Below are positions 24,191 through 37,165 of a stretch of DNA of 64,000 bases, one piece after another; the first letter of the stretch is position 1, and each line of letters starts with the position of its first letter. Source of the stretch: Hyperoodon ampullatus (taxonomy: Eukaryota; Chordata; Mammalia; Artiodactyla; Ziphiidae). A model generated the notes under the pieces. The model worked only from the letters and a program-made list of their open reading frames with translations, did not search any database and was not told where the DNA came from. The position numbers and the translations under genes are program-made. The stretch covers positions 34,662,425-34,726,424 of the forward strand of contig OX457061.1 in the NCBI GenBank assembly GCA_949752795.1, written 5' to 3'.

Positions 24191-25474
24191 GTAATAAGCA
24201 TCCCAAGGGGACACTGATGCAGGGTGTCTGAGCACCAAGGCAGTGGAAAACTCTTAATCAGATACTTCCTTTCAGTTTTGACCATCTGTGCCTACAGTCA
24301 GGGGCTTGGTTAGGTCAGCACCCCATGTCAGTTTTCCCGTCTATATTACAAGTCGCTTCCCAGAGCCAAAGAGGGTTGTCTATAGCTTAGCTGCCCCATC
24401 ACTCAGTCTGGGGAAGCACTTCCTTAAGGCAATGTTGAAATAACAGACTCCAGTCTATATGCTGGTGCTGGAATTAGTGCTGTGGTCATAACAGAGGAAG
24501 AAAGCAACATGAAAATAAATTCGGTTCAGAAAGGATTCTATCATGTGATATTTTCTAACCAGACGTCTCCATTTGTTCAAATTAGTTCACATCTTTCACA
24601 GACAGCAATTCTTAACAATTCATAATATCCAAGTTATAAAAAAAGACTACAGTGCCTTCTGTTATGCACACTCCCATAAGTGGGTGACAGTCAACTACCA
24701 CTGTGTTAAGGAAGAAGAGAAAAAGATATACATGCATTTTGTATGATTTATTAGCTTTGCAAATGTTAATAAAACTCACTCCAACTAATTAAAAACCGGT
24801 GATTTTAGTTCATCTGTGACATGCCCACATCTTAAAAAAATGATTTCACTTTATTAATTTTATATTATGTGCAGCTGATAACCATATTACCATACAACTG
24901 GTACATGGAATTTTATATTCATGACTATAGTTTTTGTAAATTTATCAACACTACCTTCTGCCATTTTTTCCCTGCTTACTTGGCTTTAATTTCCAAAGTA
25001 CAACACTGCATAATAATACAAAGATAAATATACTAACTTATTTTAAAAACTAGTTTAGAATGTCAACATAATCACTACTGATTACTTACTAAATTAGAAA
25101 AATCTATTCATTAAGGGAGGCATTTTCATTTTGCTAATTCAACAGTAAAGCCAATAAACTAACTTGTCCTGGGCCTATACACCGAAAAAATTTTAAATAA
25201 CATCTTTAAAGCTTTAAGCCTGCTAATTAATACAATAATCACAGCTGACAATGGAAGTATTGGTGCACAAGACTTAATTTTAATTTGGGTATGCATATAT
25301 AAAAGTATTTAATGCCTTTTATTTAGAAAAAATGCTTCCGTGAATGCATTTATGAGTTTTTAACTCTGACTTCACATTATTCACCGCATGGGAGAAAATG
25401 CTCACACAAGTCTCCTTAACACCACAGCTTAATACCCAAATTATCCTGCAATTATTAATCCTTCTTTTTCTAGT

Positions 25475-25756
25475 TCAGTTTATTTTTTAATTGAAGTATA
25501 GTTGATTTACAATGTTGTGCTAGTTTCAGGTGTACAGCACAGTGATACAGTAATACATACATATATATATATACACACACACACACATATATACACACAC
25601 ACATATTCTTTTTCAGGTTCTTTTCTCATATAGGTTATTACAAAAATTGAGTAGAGTTACCTGTACTATATATACAGTAGGTCCTTGTTGTTTATTTTAT
25701 ATATAGCAGTGTATATATGTTAATCCCAACCTCCTAATTTATCCCTCCCCCACCCC
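25475..25756 (-). mobile_element. L1 3' UTR fragment
   Basis: Reverse L1 3' UTR typical of cetartiodactyls: ttgaagtatagttgatttac near the left and tatacagtaggtccttgttg. Carries an embedded TA/CA microsatellite. Confidence 0.75.
25555..25605. repeat. Compound (TA)n(CA)n microsatellite
   Basis: Alternating TA and CA runs inside the L1 fragment. Confidence 0.95.
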
Positions 25757-26277
25757 TGCAATTATTAATCTTAATACTCCAGAAGTACCATCTTGGGATC
25801 AAATCCTTTACTCCATAGAGCCGGTAACTTGCCCAGGGAGTGGACCTCCAACCGGTAGCCCCTGAGAAGCAGGGTGGGGTAATCTGTAGGATCAGTTGTG
25901 TTCCAATGGAGACCTGTAATTAGCGCCCTTGTTCTCGTACAACTTCAAAATGTCAAATAGTTTTCTTATTATGGAGTTGCGTTTATTTATAGGCTCGACA
26001 CCATGACACTTGCAAAACTAACCAAAGAAAAGTTATACTTGATACCAGGAGGATAACAAGAAGTAGTTTTAAGCTCCCTGAAGGGCAAGACCAAGAATGC
26101 TGTGGGAGCTGCAGGCATTTCGGGACAGAGGTGATGTTGCTATAAAGAGAAACCAACCTCTGACGACGTCCCGCGAGCTGAGTGTCCAGGGCTGTGATGA
26201 GAGGCCGCCTAGCACCTGAAACACAGGGTTTGCTCCTAGGCGACCAGAAAATACGTTCGACCTGTGAGGACGTTAAA

Positions 26278-26285
26278 TGACGTCA
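26278..26285. promoter_or_regulatory. Palindromic CRE (TGACGTCA) in intron 1
   Basis: A perfect 8-bp cAMP-response element palindrome lies in a small CpG-containing patch (26160-26290) that also carries a second ACGTC half-site near 26166. CREB/ATF binding is known for this motif; activity here is inference. Confidence 0.4.
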
Positions 26286-27349
26286 TCACCTTCTTTTTTT
26301 TCCTCTTTCTTGAAGTACCACAGAGGAACAAAGCACAAATCCCAAGTGTAAGAGTGCTGCTCTTCTCAAGAAGGCTGGAGGAGCTGCCTCACACCCCTTC
26401 CAAACATAATGCCCCCTCCCGGGGACCAGTCTCCCAAATTTTAACACCATTTTCATGAGATTTTTTAAATGAGATTTTTAGAAGTTTAAAAAAAAATGTT
26501 TAGGGAAAGTTTATCATGGTGTAGTGTTAAACCACGTATTTCACAGGACCCAAGCCTTCTGGAGCCACTTCTCCATGCACGTGGATGCTTCACTGGGGAG
26601 AAATGAGAAGGGCTGTGTCCCAGTCTCCCCACCCCGAGCATGTCTGAACAGTGACTGGTCAACTCCCCCATTACGTACCACATCAGTGAACCCAGAAACT
26701 GCAGAGGCCAGCAAGCCTGCCTCTTGCTGGAAGAAGAAAGGGGACATCTGCCAGCTGTTGAGGGACTGAACCAAACCACGCTGGGGGAGATGACTTGTGG
26801 GACCTACCACCAGACAAGCTGTCAACAGCCTCCAAGCCAAATCCCTGCATGGGACTAGGACCACAGTTTCACAGACCCATCCATCTTGTTTATGATTACT
26901 TCCAGCTTTTGTTATTACTTTGGCAGGAGTTCCGTACCTTTTACTGACTCAGTATTTACTTACTGGGCACCTGCTCTGTGCCAGGCCGAGGGAGTAGGGT
27001 GAGGGAAGGCACAGATGCCTGGAGTTTCGAGTTCTAAGGGGGGTGAAAGCCCAAGGTGCCAGGGGAACAGCAGGTAGGCTCCCAACCCAAGCCAGGTAGG
27101 CTGGGGTGGGTGGCGGGACCAGCACACAAAGGCTCCATGGGGAAGCTTGCAGGATAAAGGAAAACTAGCCGGGTAGAAGCAGTGGCAGTCCAGAAACTGC
27201 ACACTACATGTGCAAAGGCCAGGAGGTGAAATACATGCACGTTTTAGGAACCCCACAGAAACAGATTTATTATCGGAGTGTCTGAGGAATAACTGAAATC
27301 CTAGAGAAATCTGAGGGAGGAGACTAGGTTCTTCAAAAATCCAGGATGT

Positions 27350-27620
27350 CACACAGAAGGGGAATTAGGATATGGTGTGAGGCTGTGGGAGGTCAGCCTC
27401 AGTGGAATCAAGCAGAGATGTGGACTGGAACCCCAGCTTACACTTACCAGCTGTGTGAACTTAACAGAGATCACTCACCCTCCCCGAGACTCAGTGTCCT
27501 TATCTATAGAAAGGTGGAAATTCTGTTTTCCAAGGTTGTTTTAAGCACTGAAGGTAACATGTATGCATACTAGCCGGCACTAGCAGGGTCCGATCAATGG
27601 TACTTACTACTACTACCATG
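27350..27620 (+). repeat. MIR SINE
   Basis: Near full-length diverged MIR including accagctgtgtgaacttaac and the gagactcagtgtccttatct core. Confidence 0.7.
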
Positions 27621-29189
27621 ATTAGACTGACTGTTTCAGACCCAAAGGGTTCAATAGGTGGAAGATGGAAGGAAAAAACAAAACAAAACAAAAAAACCAG
27701 AAGGAAGAGCTTTTGAACACTCAGGGCTGCACAAATACAGAAGGGACTACCTTGGGAGAGAGGGAGCTCCCTGTCACTAGAGGTGATCAAGCAGAGAAGG
27801 TGGATATGGCCCTTCGTGAGTAAGTTGCAGAGGGCAGGCTGGCACTGGAAGGGGTAGGAGAGATGAACTTCCAGCTTCCAGGACCAAGATTCTATTATGA
27901 CTTCTGTTTCGACAGTGCCAAAACCCACTCAAGGTGGCACTGTCCAAAACTGGATTTCTTAAATGGATTTCTCATGGGAAATAATTCTAAATGGATACCT
28001 CCATCTTGGGAGAAAAACTAAAATGGTCCATCCAACTATGAAATAGAGGGTAAAACAATATGAAGACAAAAAGCAGTATGTAAGGCTAAAAATATAGACA
28101 ATGGAATCTGTCTTATATTGAGCAGTTTCTACCTAAAATTAAGCAACCCGTCTCTTCTCATTCTCCCTTTGAATAGTTCCACTGGGCCCCAAACAGACTG
28201 GAAAACAGGATAGAATAAATTTACTCTACAGGGACATGAATCAAATTGCATCAACTTTACAAAAATACTGTGCTAATATTTGCCCTTGGGGCACAGACAC
28301 GCCCATTTGGGTGTCAGTCCATATTTCTATCTTAGGCTCCAGCCCCCACCCCTTTACAGCCAAAAGCAGCAGAAGCCTTCAGAAAAGAAAACAGCCAAAG
28401 TCATTTTGAAAGGTTTGAGATGTGCTAATCGCAGCACATCCCAGCCAAGAAGCTGGAATCTCACAACTGGACCTTCCTGCCAGCTCTGCTCTTGCCAAGG
28501 AGTCTGAAGCCAGCAGCAGCCTGGCCAGAGAAACCCAATCCTCACCACCAGCAGCCCTCACCATAATTTTATCTCAAGGAAGCACAGAAAAATACTCCCC
28601 CTGCGCCAGCACCGCCCTATTTGTCTGTAATCAGCGAAGTGACCTGGGAAGTTACTACTCCATTTCTTTTTAGCTGGGTTTCCCAGCTTAGAGCCCTCTA
28701 AATTTCCTTCCAGCTTTAAAATCCTCTGCCTGTAAAGTTTTAATCCGAGGGGCCATCTCAGGTTATATTAGGTACAGTGACCCTACTGGTTGCTGGCGGT
28801 CTAGAGACCAAGATAAAAACGTATTTTTACGTAGCCTAGTCTGATTTCCAGGGCTTTGACTTGGAGATGGGTGGGGGTAGGAATGGGGTCAGAAAATTAA
28901 TTAAAAGAAACCACATTAACTCTAAAAGAAAAAAGAAAAAAAAAGACTTATAAAGGCGTGCCAAAATGCTAATCAGAATAGTATTTAGGAATAATGAAAT
29001 GAAAATAATATATGTTATTGCTGCCTTTATTTATTTGTACTGAGACCTTCCACACGCTGGGAGCTGGGAATACAGACATACAATCCATTTTTTGATCTCA
29101 AGAAGTCTTCAAGCCACTTGACCAGGAACACCACTGCCTGGGGGCCCTGGGTGGCCAGGGCCGACTGGAGGTCTGAAGGAATAAACCAG

Positions 29190-29290
29190 ACTTGGGTTCC
29201 AGTCTCTGCTCTGCCACTCCCAAGCTGATAGGACCTTGGACAAATTAACTTTCAGTCTGTTTCATCATCCGTAAGTAATTCTGAGGAGCA
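29190..29290 (+). repeat. MIR fragment
   Basis: gttccagtctctgctctgcc followed by accttggacaaattaactt. Confidence 0.65.
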
Positions 29291-29439
29291 GCAATCTCGT
29301 ATCTAACCCCGTGGAGGCCCTGGCCCACAGCAGACACGTAATACCAGCTACTCTGAGGACTGCCCCTGTATGACGGCACCTTCCACCCGCCTCCGTCTTA
29401 CTCCCTGGGCCGTTTCCATTCCCAGGCTTCCTATCCTGA

Positions 29440-29540
29440 GGAGCAACCAAGGTTCCTACAGCTGTCCGCATTTCACAGATTGGTAGATTAGACTCAGAGA
29501 ACCCTGCCCAAGTCACACAGTCAGCCGCCAAATGGGGTGA
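29440..29540 (-). repeat. MIR fragment
   Basis: Reverse core: tgcccaagtcacacagtcag. Confidence 0.6.
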
Positions 29541-31419
29541 GGGTCCCAAGCCCAGTTCAGGGCATCACACACCTCCCCACTGAGTTCCCTGTCCTGCATG
29601 ATGGAGGAAGGTGAATTACAGGTGATTCACTGGAGGGAAAAGGCTCCACTTAATCACTATTGTTTCTGCAATTTACTGACCACAGGTATGTTCTTACCCT
29701 TTGAGATAATCTTCATCAACACTCCCCACAGCTCGCATTTTGGTAAATTTCCTCTTAGGGAGGAAATGGTCCAGAAAAACCCTTTTTGCCTCTAACTCTG
29801 CAACATCAGAAGAAACCTGAGTAATGACCGGGTATTTATTACCATCTTCCCTCTGTTCTAAAATGACAACAGGTGTTTCAGAAGAGTTATTTTAAAGGAA
29901 CAGTACATCCAAAGTACCCTTTGATTGTGAAGATCATGATTTCAGAGAAGTTAAAACATGGAACACGAATCTGTCAGAATTGTGGAAACACAGTAAGTGA
30001 CTTCCTCTCACTTCTACAAAAGGCGTAGGCTGGAGTGAGTGCACGGAATGTCTAAAGGCCCTTCCAGCTCGACAGGCAGCCACCCTGGGTTAATTATTAA
30101 CCGCGGGAGAGCAGGGTGGGCCACCTCATTTCCTGAGGCCAAGCCCTGGGTTTGGCCTGGGCCTCTCCTACCCCATGACTAACAGCTCTCCTTCCAGGGA
30201 GATCCCGAGAGTGGCTGGCCAGTCCCCTTCCACGGCACCTGCCTCCAAGGATCTCAGAACTTGGAGGACTCCTGATGCAGGCCCAGGCGCACTGCAGCCC
30301 CCAGGAGACTGGGTTTCTCAATGAACTTGAGCTCAACCAGATCCTTGCCCGCTCACTTTTGGGGCACACATGTTGGCTCCAAGCAACAGATCTCATGAGG
30401 GCAGCCACAAGGTGGGGGGAAGTGATAAACGGGGGCGGGGGGGGCAGCTAGATCCTGAGTGTGGCAGGAGAGTGGGTCTCCAGGAGGATCCAGGACAACC
30501 TCAGAACATCCAAACCTCGAAGTTCTTTCATACAGGTAAGGGAGGTGCTTGGCCAGCGCAGAACCTACCTACCTCCATGGCTGTGAAAAAAACAAGTTGG
30601 CTCTGAGCGCCGGAAGGCAGCTAACCCTGGAGGGAAGGAGGAGCGGGCGGCTCAGCAGACCAGCTGCTACGACACGCTCATGTCACATAACACCAACAGC
30701 GCTGTCTTGTTTTGGGAGGGTTTTAGTTTGTTTTTTACTCTGTACTCATCATGTCTATATAATCATACAGGCTACTCGTTCCCATCATTGCGCAATGGAA
30801 CATTTGTCCGGGTATTTCAAACACTTCACTGGCATTTTTTGTTACAGTTTTATAGTATTCCACCAAGTGGAACCATAACCATGGCTAGGTGCTCAGATGA
30901 CTTCTAATTAGGAGGGCTCAGACTTCCAAAAGGACCCACAGTAAACGAGAGTAGGGAAGAAGGAGCAAGTGATCAAGAGCAGGCACGAATGTCAGTCGGC
31001 AAGTTGGGCCCAGATGAGCCCTGCTTTAGGGAGGAAAAAATACCCCAGCCACCAAAGATGCATGGCCACAGGGTGACAGGAAGAGGCTAGACCACCACCT
31101 GACAGAAAAAGGCAGAACAGATGAGCAGACAATTAATGATAATTTGGGCAAAACCATCAGATTTACTGTTGTCTTTTCTACCAGGCAGAACAATCCTTTT
31201 ACACTGGGAAGGATGGAATGAAAGGGGATGGGAAGGCATCTCCTGACCACCCGTGACCCACCAGAGACTACACGTGTCATCTCGTCCAGCTCCCACATCA
31301 GAAGTGGGATTCAGGCTAAAGACAGCAAGGACCATGCCCGAGGTGACCCGGCACAGAGCGGAACCCAGACCCAGTGGCTCCTAACAAAGTCGTACGCCCC
31401 CCAAACACAGCACTACCTG

Positions 31420-32575
31420 CTCTGGTCTCTTTTTAAAACTGTAGTTAAACAGAACATAAAATTTGCCACTTCAACCATTTTTAAGTGTACAATTCAGTGG
31501 CATTAATTACATTCACGATGTTGTGCAACCAACACCACAATCTATTCCCCGAACTCTTCCATTACTCCAAACAGAAACTCTGCACCCATGAAGCAATAAT
31601 TCCCTACTCCCTCCCCCAACCTCTGGCAACCTCTAATCTACTTTCTATGAATTTGCCTGTTCTAGATACTTCATATAAGTGGAATTATACAATATCTGTC
31701 CTTTTGTGACTGGCTTACTTCACTTAGCATAATGTTTAAGGTTCATCCATGCTGTAACATGTATAACAACTGCATTCCTGTTCAAGGCTGAATAATATTC
31801 CATTGTGTGGAGAGACCACATTTTGTTTATCCACTCATTTGTGGACACTTGAGCTGGTTCCACCATTTGGCTGTTGTGAATAGTGCTGCAATGACATTTC
31901 TGTACAAACATCTGCTTTTGGGTATATACCTAGGAGTGGAATTGCTGGGTCATACAGGAATTCTATGTTTGGCCTTTTGAAGGACCACCAAACTGCTTTC
32001 TACAGAGGCTGAACCATTCTACATTCCTACTAGCAATATAAGAGGGTTCCAATTTCTCCACATCCTTACCTATACTTTTGATAATAGCCATCCTAAAAGA
32101 TGTCAAGTGATATCTCACTGTGGTTTTAACTTGCATTTTCCTAATGACTACTGATATTAAGCAACTTTTCATGTGCTTATTGGCCATTTGTAGATCTTTA
32201 GGGAAATGTCTATTCAAGTCCTCTGCCCATTTTGAAATTGGGTTGTTTATCTTAATTTGGATTAGTTATAGGAGTTTGTTATATATTCTTAATGTTAAAC
32301 CTTTATCAGATAGGATTTGCAAATATTTTCTCCCATTCTGTAGGCTGTCTTTTCACTTTTTTGATGTCTTTAGAGATACAAAAGTTTTTAATTTTGATGA
32401 AGTCCAATTTATCTGTTTTTCTTTTGTTGCTTGTGCTTTGGTGTAATATCCAAGAATCCACTGCTAACTCCAAGGTCATGAAGATTTATCCCTGTTTTTT
32501 CTTAAGAGTTCCATGACTTTAGCTCTTATATTTAGGGCACTGATCCATTTTGACTTAATTTTTGTTTATGGCAAG
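31420..32575 (-). mobile_element. Old L1 relic, reverse orientation
   Basis: About 1.15 kb of antisense L1. Landmarks are aagtgtacaattcagtggca, ccattgtgtggagagaccac, gctgttgtgaatagtgctgc and the ORF2-derived gcccattttgaaattgggtt. It is the longest single L1 segment in the window. Open frames across it on both strands are short and broken. Confidence 0.85.
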
Positions 32576-32644
32576 AGGTAGGAGGCACCCTGGTCTTTCT
32601 GACCAGGGTCCCTCCCCACCATGACCCTCTGGCAGAGCTAGCAT

Positions 32645-32745
32645 TGCTGCACTAGACTGTGAACTTCATGAAGGCAGGGTTTGGGTCTTTTAAAGACCAC
32701 GACCCAGTGCCTGGTACCCAGCAGGTGCTCAATAATTAACTGTGG
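32645..32745 (+). mobile_element. L2 3' terminus
   Basis: gaacttcatgaaggcagggt then cccagcaggtgctcaataat. Confidence 0.7.
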
Positions 32746-33029
32746 GATAAATGGACAGTTGAGTGGATAAACCACTTGGTGGGGGGGAGTATCCTCCATC
32801 CCCCACCTGCTTCTCATCACTACTATAAGACCACCCACAGCTGGCTGAAAGACTCCTCTGTAACAAAGTAAACCTGATCGGCCAACCATACTAAGAAGTA
32901 AATATGTATCAACAATTGCACTTACATACTCTTATTAGTTCAACTAAAACAATCCAAGATCTAACCAGCGCACTTAACTGAGGACAGGGCAGAGGGTCTC
33001 AGCCCTGGAAAGCTCAATACGCCTTTACC

Positions 33030-33110
33030 AGTTTCCTAGTTCAAGTCCTTTATCACACAGAGGAGGAAACCAAAGGGCTGACGGAGCCAGTGACTTCCCA
33101 AAGCCTGGGC
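33030..33110 (-). repeat. MIR-like fragment
   Basis: tcacacagaggaggaaaccaa followed by a cttcccaaagcc segment. Confidence 0.4.
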
Positions 33111-33309
33111 TTCCACTCCCAGAGCTTTCCCACCAAACACAGGCCTGCGTGATCACCCACTGGAAATCCAGGAAAAGCACCAGGTTAGCCTCAACTGTTC
33201 CAGATGGTCCTTTGGCTCCAAAACCTGCCAATGGAAAAATGAACTCCGGGTCCTGGATCTCATTCTGCTACACGAGGGCCCCCTCACTCTCTGCCTCCCG
33301 TAGCACATG

Positions 33310-33700
33310 ACCTGCTCACTCTCTGCTCCGGCCACGTTGCCCCTGCCCTGTACTCAGTTGTTACAAGCTCGTTCACACCTCAGGTGTTCGCAGCTGCTGT
33401 TCCCTCTGCTTGGAACTCCCTTCTCTCAGTCATCCTCCACCTGGCTCGCTCTAAGTGTCTTAGAGCGAGCCAGGTGTCTTATCAGTGAGGCCGTCCAGAC
33501 CTCTCACTGCACCCTTCTCCTTAGCGTTTATCACTGCTAGACATATCAAATATGTTCACTGACTGTTTCCTCCCAATTCCCATGTCCCTACCTCCCCCTA
33601 GAATGAAAGTTCCTTAAAGTCAGGGGCTTTGTTGTTAACTGCTGTGCCCCTAGCACCTGGAGCAGTGCCTAGCAAGCCTGAGTATCTGCGAATGACATGG
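33310..33700 (+). mobile_element. L2 LINE 3' end with internal palindrome
   Basis: Typical L2 3' UTR (gctgttccctctgcttggaa near the left; tagcacctggagcagtgcct near the right). The middle is rearranged: the usual sequence after ctggctcgctct is replaced by an inverted copy of itself. Confidence 0.75.
33438..33476. repeat. Perfect 18-bp inverted repeat with 3-bp loop
   Basis: Left arm CACCTGGCTCGCTCTAAG (33438-33455), loop TGT, right arm 33459-33476 its exact reverse complement. Confidence 0.97.
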
Positions 33701-34094
33701 ATAAAAGGACAAAATGGGGAGCATCACACTCAGTACTTCCATGTCCGTAAGCGTGACAGTGGGGAAAGTAGGCAGCTCCAGACTCGCACGTGAGCACTGC
33801 CTGAACCCTGCGGCCACAGAGCGCTGCCCGTCCTGGGCGCCTGGGCAGGCAGAGCTGGGACATCATGTGCCACCAAACTTCCCACACGTCCTAGCCAAGC
33901 CCAAGATGCCGGCAGCCGCTACTGTGCTGACCTGGCCACAGAAAATGGAGTCTCTCCTCACAGGCACTTAATAAATGCTTGTGAAATACACACACACGCA
34001 CTGAGTGAACAGCTAGTGTGCACAAGGCTGACACCTGCACTCCTAGAAGGCTCGCGTCAGCACTCCTAACAGCGTATCATTCCAACAATGCTGG

Positions 34095-34470
34095 GAGGTG
34101 GTTTGACCAGTAATTCCATTTCTAGGAACCTACTGTCAGGATACATCCATACATGAAAGTTTTATTTGCAAAGATCTTCCTCCCAGAGATATAACGTTGA
34201 AAATTACACCAAAAAGCCAATTTCCAAGCTTAGAGGGCCAGTTAAGTAAATCATAAAATAGCCACGGATGTCCATGAAGACTTCATAGTGACATGGAAAA
34301 CTTTAGAATATTAAGTAAAAAAGGCTGGTTATAAAATTGTACCTACAGTGTGACCACAACTCTAAGTCATTGTATAAAGTATGAAGGAACTCACAAGACC
34401 GTGAAAACTGTTAGTTTGTCTATTCTTTCAAATTTTCTGTAGTGCCTAAGTGTTCTATGAGCAAGAATGA
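34095..34470 (+). mobile_element. Old L1 relic
   Basis: gaccagtaattccatttctag opens a diverged L1 3' segment that continues to about tattctttcaaattttctgt. Confidence 0.6.
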
Positions 34471-34774
34471 GTTCAAAAATCAAACTGATAGAACTTAAAA
34501 TGCTGTCACCTGATACCTCATTGGAGCCGAGGGTGTGTAACTGCTTAAACCTCCCTCCCGTGACACCTGGTCACCTCCTCGCCCCTTTCTGCCTTCACCT
34601 GACCCTGCTTCTTCCTCTTCCTCCCGCTTGCCCCCAGCGCCTGGTACCCGCAGCCCTCCCCACCCTGCCCCAGCCCTGGCCCCGCTGCCATACCTGTCAC
34701 TCCTCCCCCAGAAACCCCGCTCCCAGGCTGGGCTGCCCCACCTGACACTCCCCTGGCCCACGGACCCACGTTGT

Positions 34775-34860
34775 AGCCTGACTCCTCTGCCTCCCAGCTG
34801 TGTGACTGTGGGCAAGTTGCCGAACCTCTCTGAGACTCCATTTCCTTCTCAGCAAAATAA
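34775..34860 (+). repeat. MIR fragment
   Basis: tcccagctgtgtgactgtgg gcaagttgc matches the MIR core. Confidence 0.7.
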
Positions 34861-36920
34861 AGTTGACCCCAACTCACAGGGGCCTCTGAGGACCCCACCT
34901 CACAGGGCGTCTGAGGTTCAGGGAGTTAGACCCCCGCCTCAGGGGGCCCTTCCTTCCACAGTTGAGGTTCAACATGCCAACAGCTGTGTCTCCAGCCCCT
35001 GCCACATGATGGGCCTCAACCTGCTGGCTCCACCCAGCCTTGGGAAGCACTGCTTATGGCACACCGATGCACAGGGAGAAATTTCTTAATCCTCAATTTG
35101 CATAAATCTGGACACCTGCCCTCTCCTGAAGGAAGCAGAAAATCAGGTTTGCTCTGGGATCCTGGATCAAACCAGTGGTTTCTTGGCTGAAATTCCCATC
35201 CTCCCGTTGAAGCCTCCACCACTCCAGAAAACTCACAGCCCAACTCTCACAACGGATGCCCAAATCCAAATCCCCAGCACTCATCCTTTCCGAGTCCCTG
35301 TTCTATCTTCCGAAGATGGTCCTGGCATTTTTAGTTGAGGTCCTGCTGACTGCTTACACCATCTTCTCCCATCCACACCACACCACTACTCTCCCAGGCA
35401 CCTGACTCAGTGCTTGGTTCCCCCGCTCTTTCAGTCACAGGGCTTTATGTGTTCTTCCTGCGTGAACACTCTGAGCTCACCCCCTATGACGCCACAGACA
35501 TTCAATGAGCCCCAGCTGTGGCCAGGCTCCACAGCAGGTGCTGGGGTTCAGAGGTGAGGAAGAGGTTGTCTCAGTCAGAGAGAGATGCATAAATAATCAA
35601 ATAATCACCTTCCAGTGTGGGGGGGTGCTTCTGTGAAGTCAGGTGTGTGCCACTGGCTGCTGGGGCTTTGTCTAGGGTGTGACCACAGCTCATCTTCGAG
35701 CCCATAGAAATACCTTTTAAGGGGATTCTAATGGCAAAACTACACCTGGAAGGATGGAGTATCAAACGGCAAAATCAAATCACCCAACACTTATCCCCAA
35801 AACTGCAGGGGCCCCTGCTGCCCCTTGTCCATCGCCCACAATCTGATTCCCATCTAACCCTCCACACCCCAGACACCTGGGTGCATGTGCTCCACGGGGC
35901 TGGGTAGACAGCCATGCAGCTGAGCTTATTTTGCTTCTTCCATATGCTCTTCTCCATGAGCCTCGCCACCATGTGTCATATTCCTGACCAATGCCACTCA
36001 CGGTGGTGTCCAGACTGGCGGCACCGTTATCAACCCAGGTGCCGTTAGGAATGCACAATCTCGAGGCCCTGCTCTCCGACCCATTTCAACTCCCCCAGGC
36101 CTTCAGCTTCCTCCTTTCACTGTTGCCAGCTGCCATCTCTTGGTGTCTTCAACATCCATGCAATGAGCTGACACATCACCCCCAGAGCGTCCACCCCACA
36201 GTGGCACCACTCTGGCCCCACCCTGTCCAGGGCAGCATGCATGGGTCACAGCCCTCTCCATCTGAGACGGGGGCTCCACCTGGGGACAAGTGTCACGCTA
36301 CGGTCCTTCTGACAAGCTCACTGAGAGGGACAGATGGCAGGCAGTGACGGACCACCAGTACTTCCTGAGTAATCATCAGGTGCCACTGGGAGAAGCCCTT
36401 GTCATCCTGGAATCTTCACCCAGCCTTGTGAGGCGGGGATGCCTGTCATCCCCACTGTGGAAATGAGGACATCAAAACGTCAGGAGGCTCGCTGGGGTCA
36501 CGGAGTTAGTGAGAGGGGGTCCGGAGACAGCCCCAGCTTACGACCTGCACCAAGAGACAACAGTGCACACCACAGGACTCAGGAGGAGGTGGTACACCTA
36601 CTTTAACTGGGAACAGTCCTTCGGCCAGACCTAGAAACCAGGGGGAAAGTCACAGAACAAGTGGGAGAGGCAAGCAGGGGCCAGATCATGAAGCCCTTCA
36701 ACAATGGACTAAATTGCTGAGACTAATGGGGCAGCAGGAGCGGTGAAGCTTTTGGAGCAGGCTGGCCCCCAACGGCTACCCGCTTCCCTGACATCCACCC
36801 CATCCCCTCACTCACGAACCTGATCCTTCACCACCTGAGACATGCTTCTCCGACCCTCCTGAAACAGCCAATGCAGTCAGAGCCCCCCAGGTTTGCTCGG
36901 CTCCATTGCCCGCCCTCCCC

Positions 36921-37165
36921 TTGCCCTCTCCTCCCCTCGCCTCCCCTTGCCCTCTCCTCCCCTCGCCTCCCCTTGCCCTCTCCTCCCCTCGCCTCCCCTT
37001 GCCCTCTCCTCCCCTCGCCTCCCCTTGCCCTCTCCTCCCCTCGCCTCCCCTTGCCCTCTCCTCCCCTCCCCTCCCCTTGCCCTCTCCTCCCCTCCCCTCC
37101 CCTTGCCCTCTCCTCCCCTCCCCTTGCCCTCTCCTCCCCTCCCCTCCCCTCCCCTCCCCTCTCCA
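36921..37165. repeat. 26-bp CT-rich minisatellite
   Basis: Units beginning TTGCCCTCTCCTCCCCTC recur exactly every 26 bp from 36921 to 37103 (eight starts), then one 21-bp unit and a degenerate CTCCC tail. Early units carry CTCG and later ones CTCC, so the array is ordered in blocks. No unit carries a stop codon, so long frames are open on both strands; these are not genes. The minus strand is rich in GGGG runs with G-quadruplex potential. Confidence 0.97.

Noticed and set aside
31420..32575. Possible reverse-transcriptase gene
   Set aside because: The L1 segment is short, antisense and broken by stops, so there is no functional ORF2.
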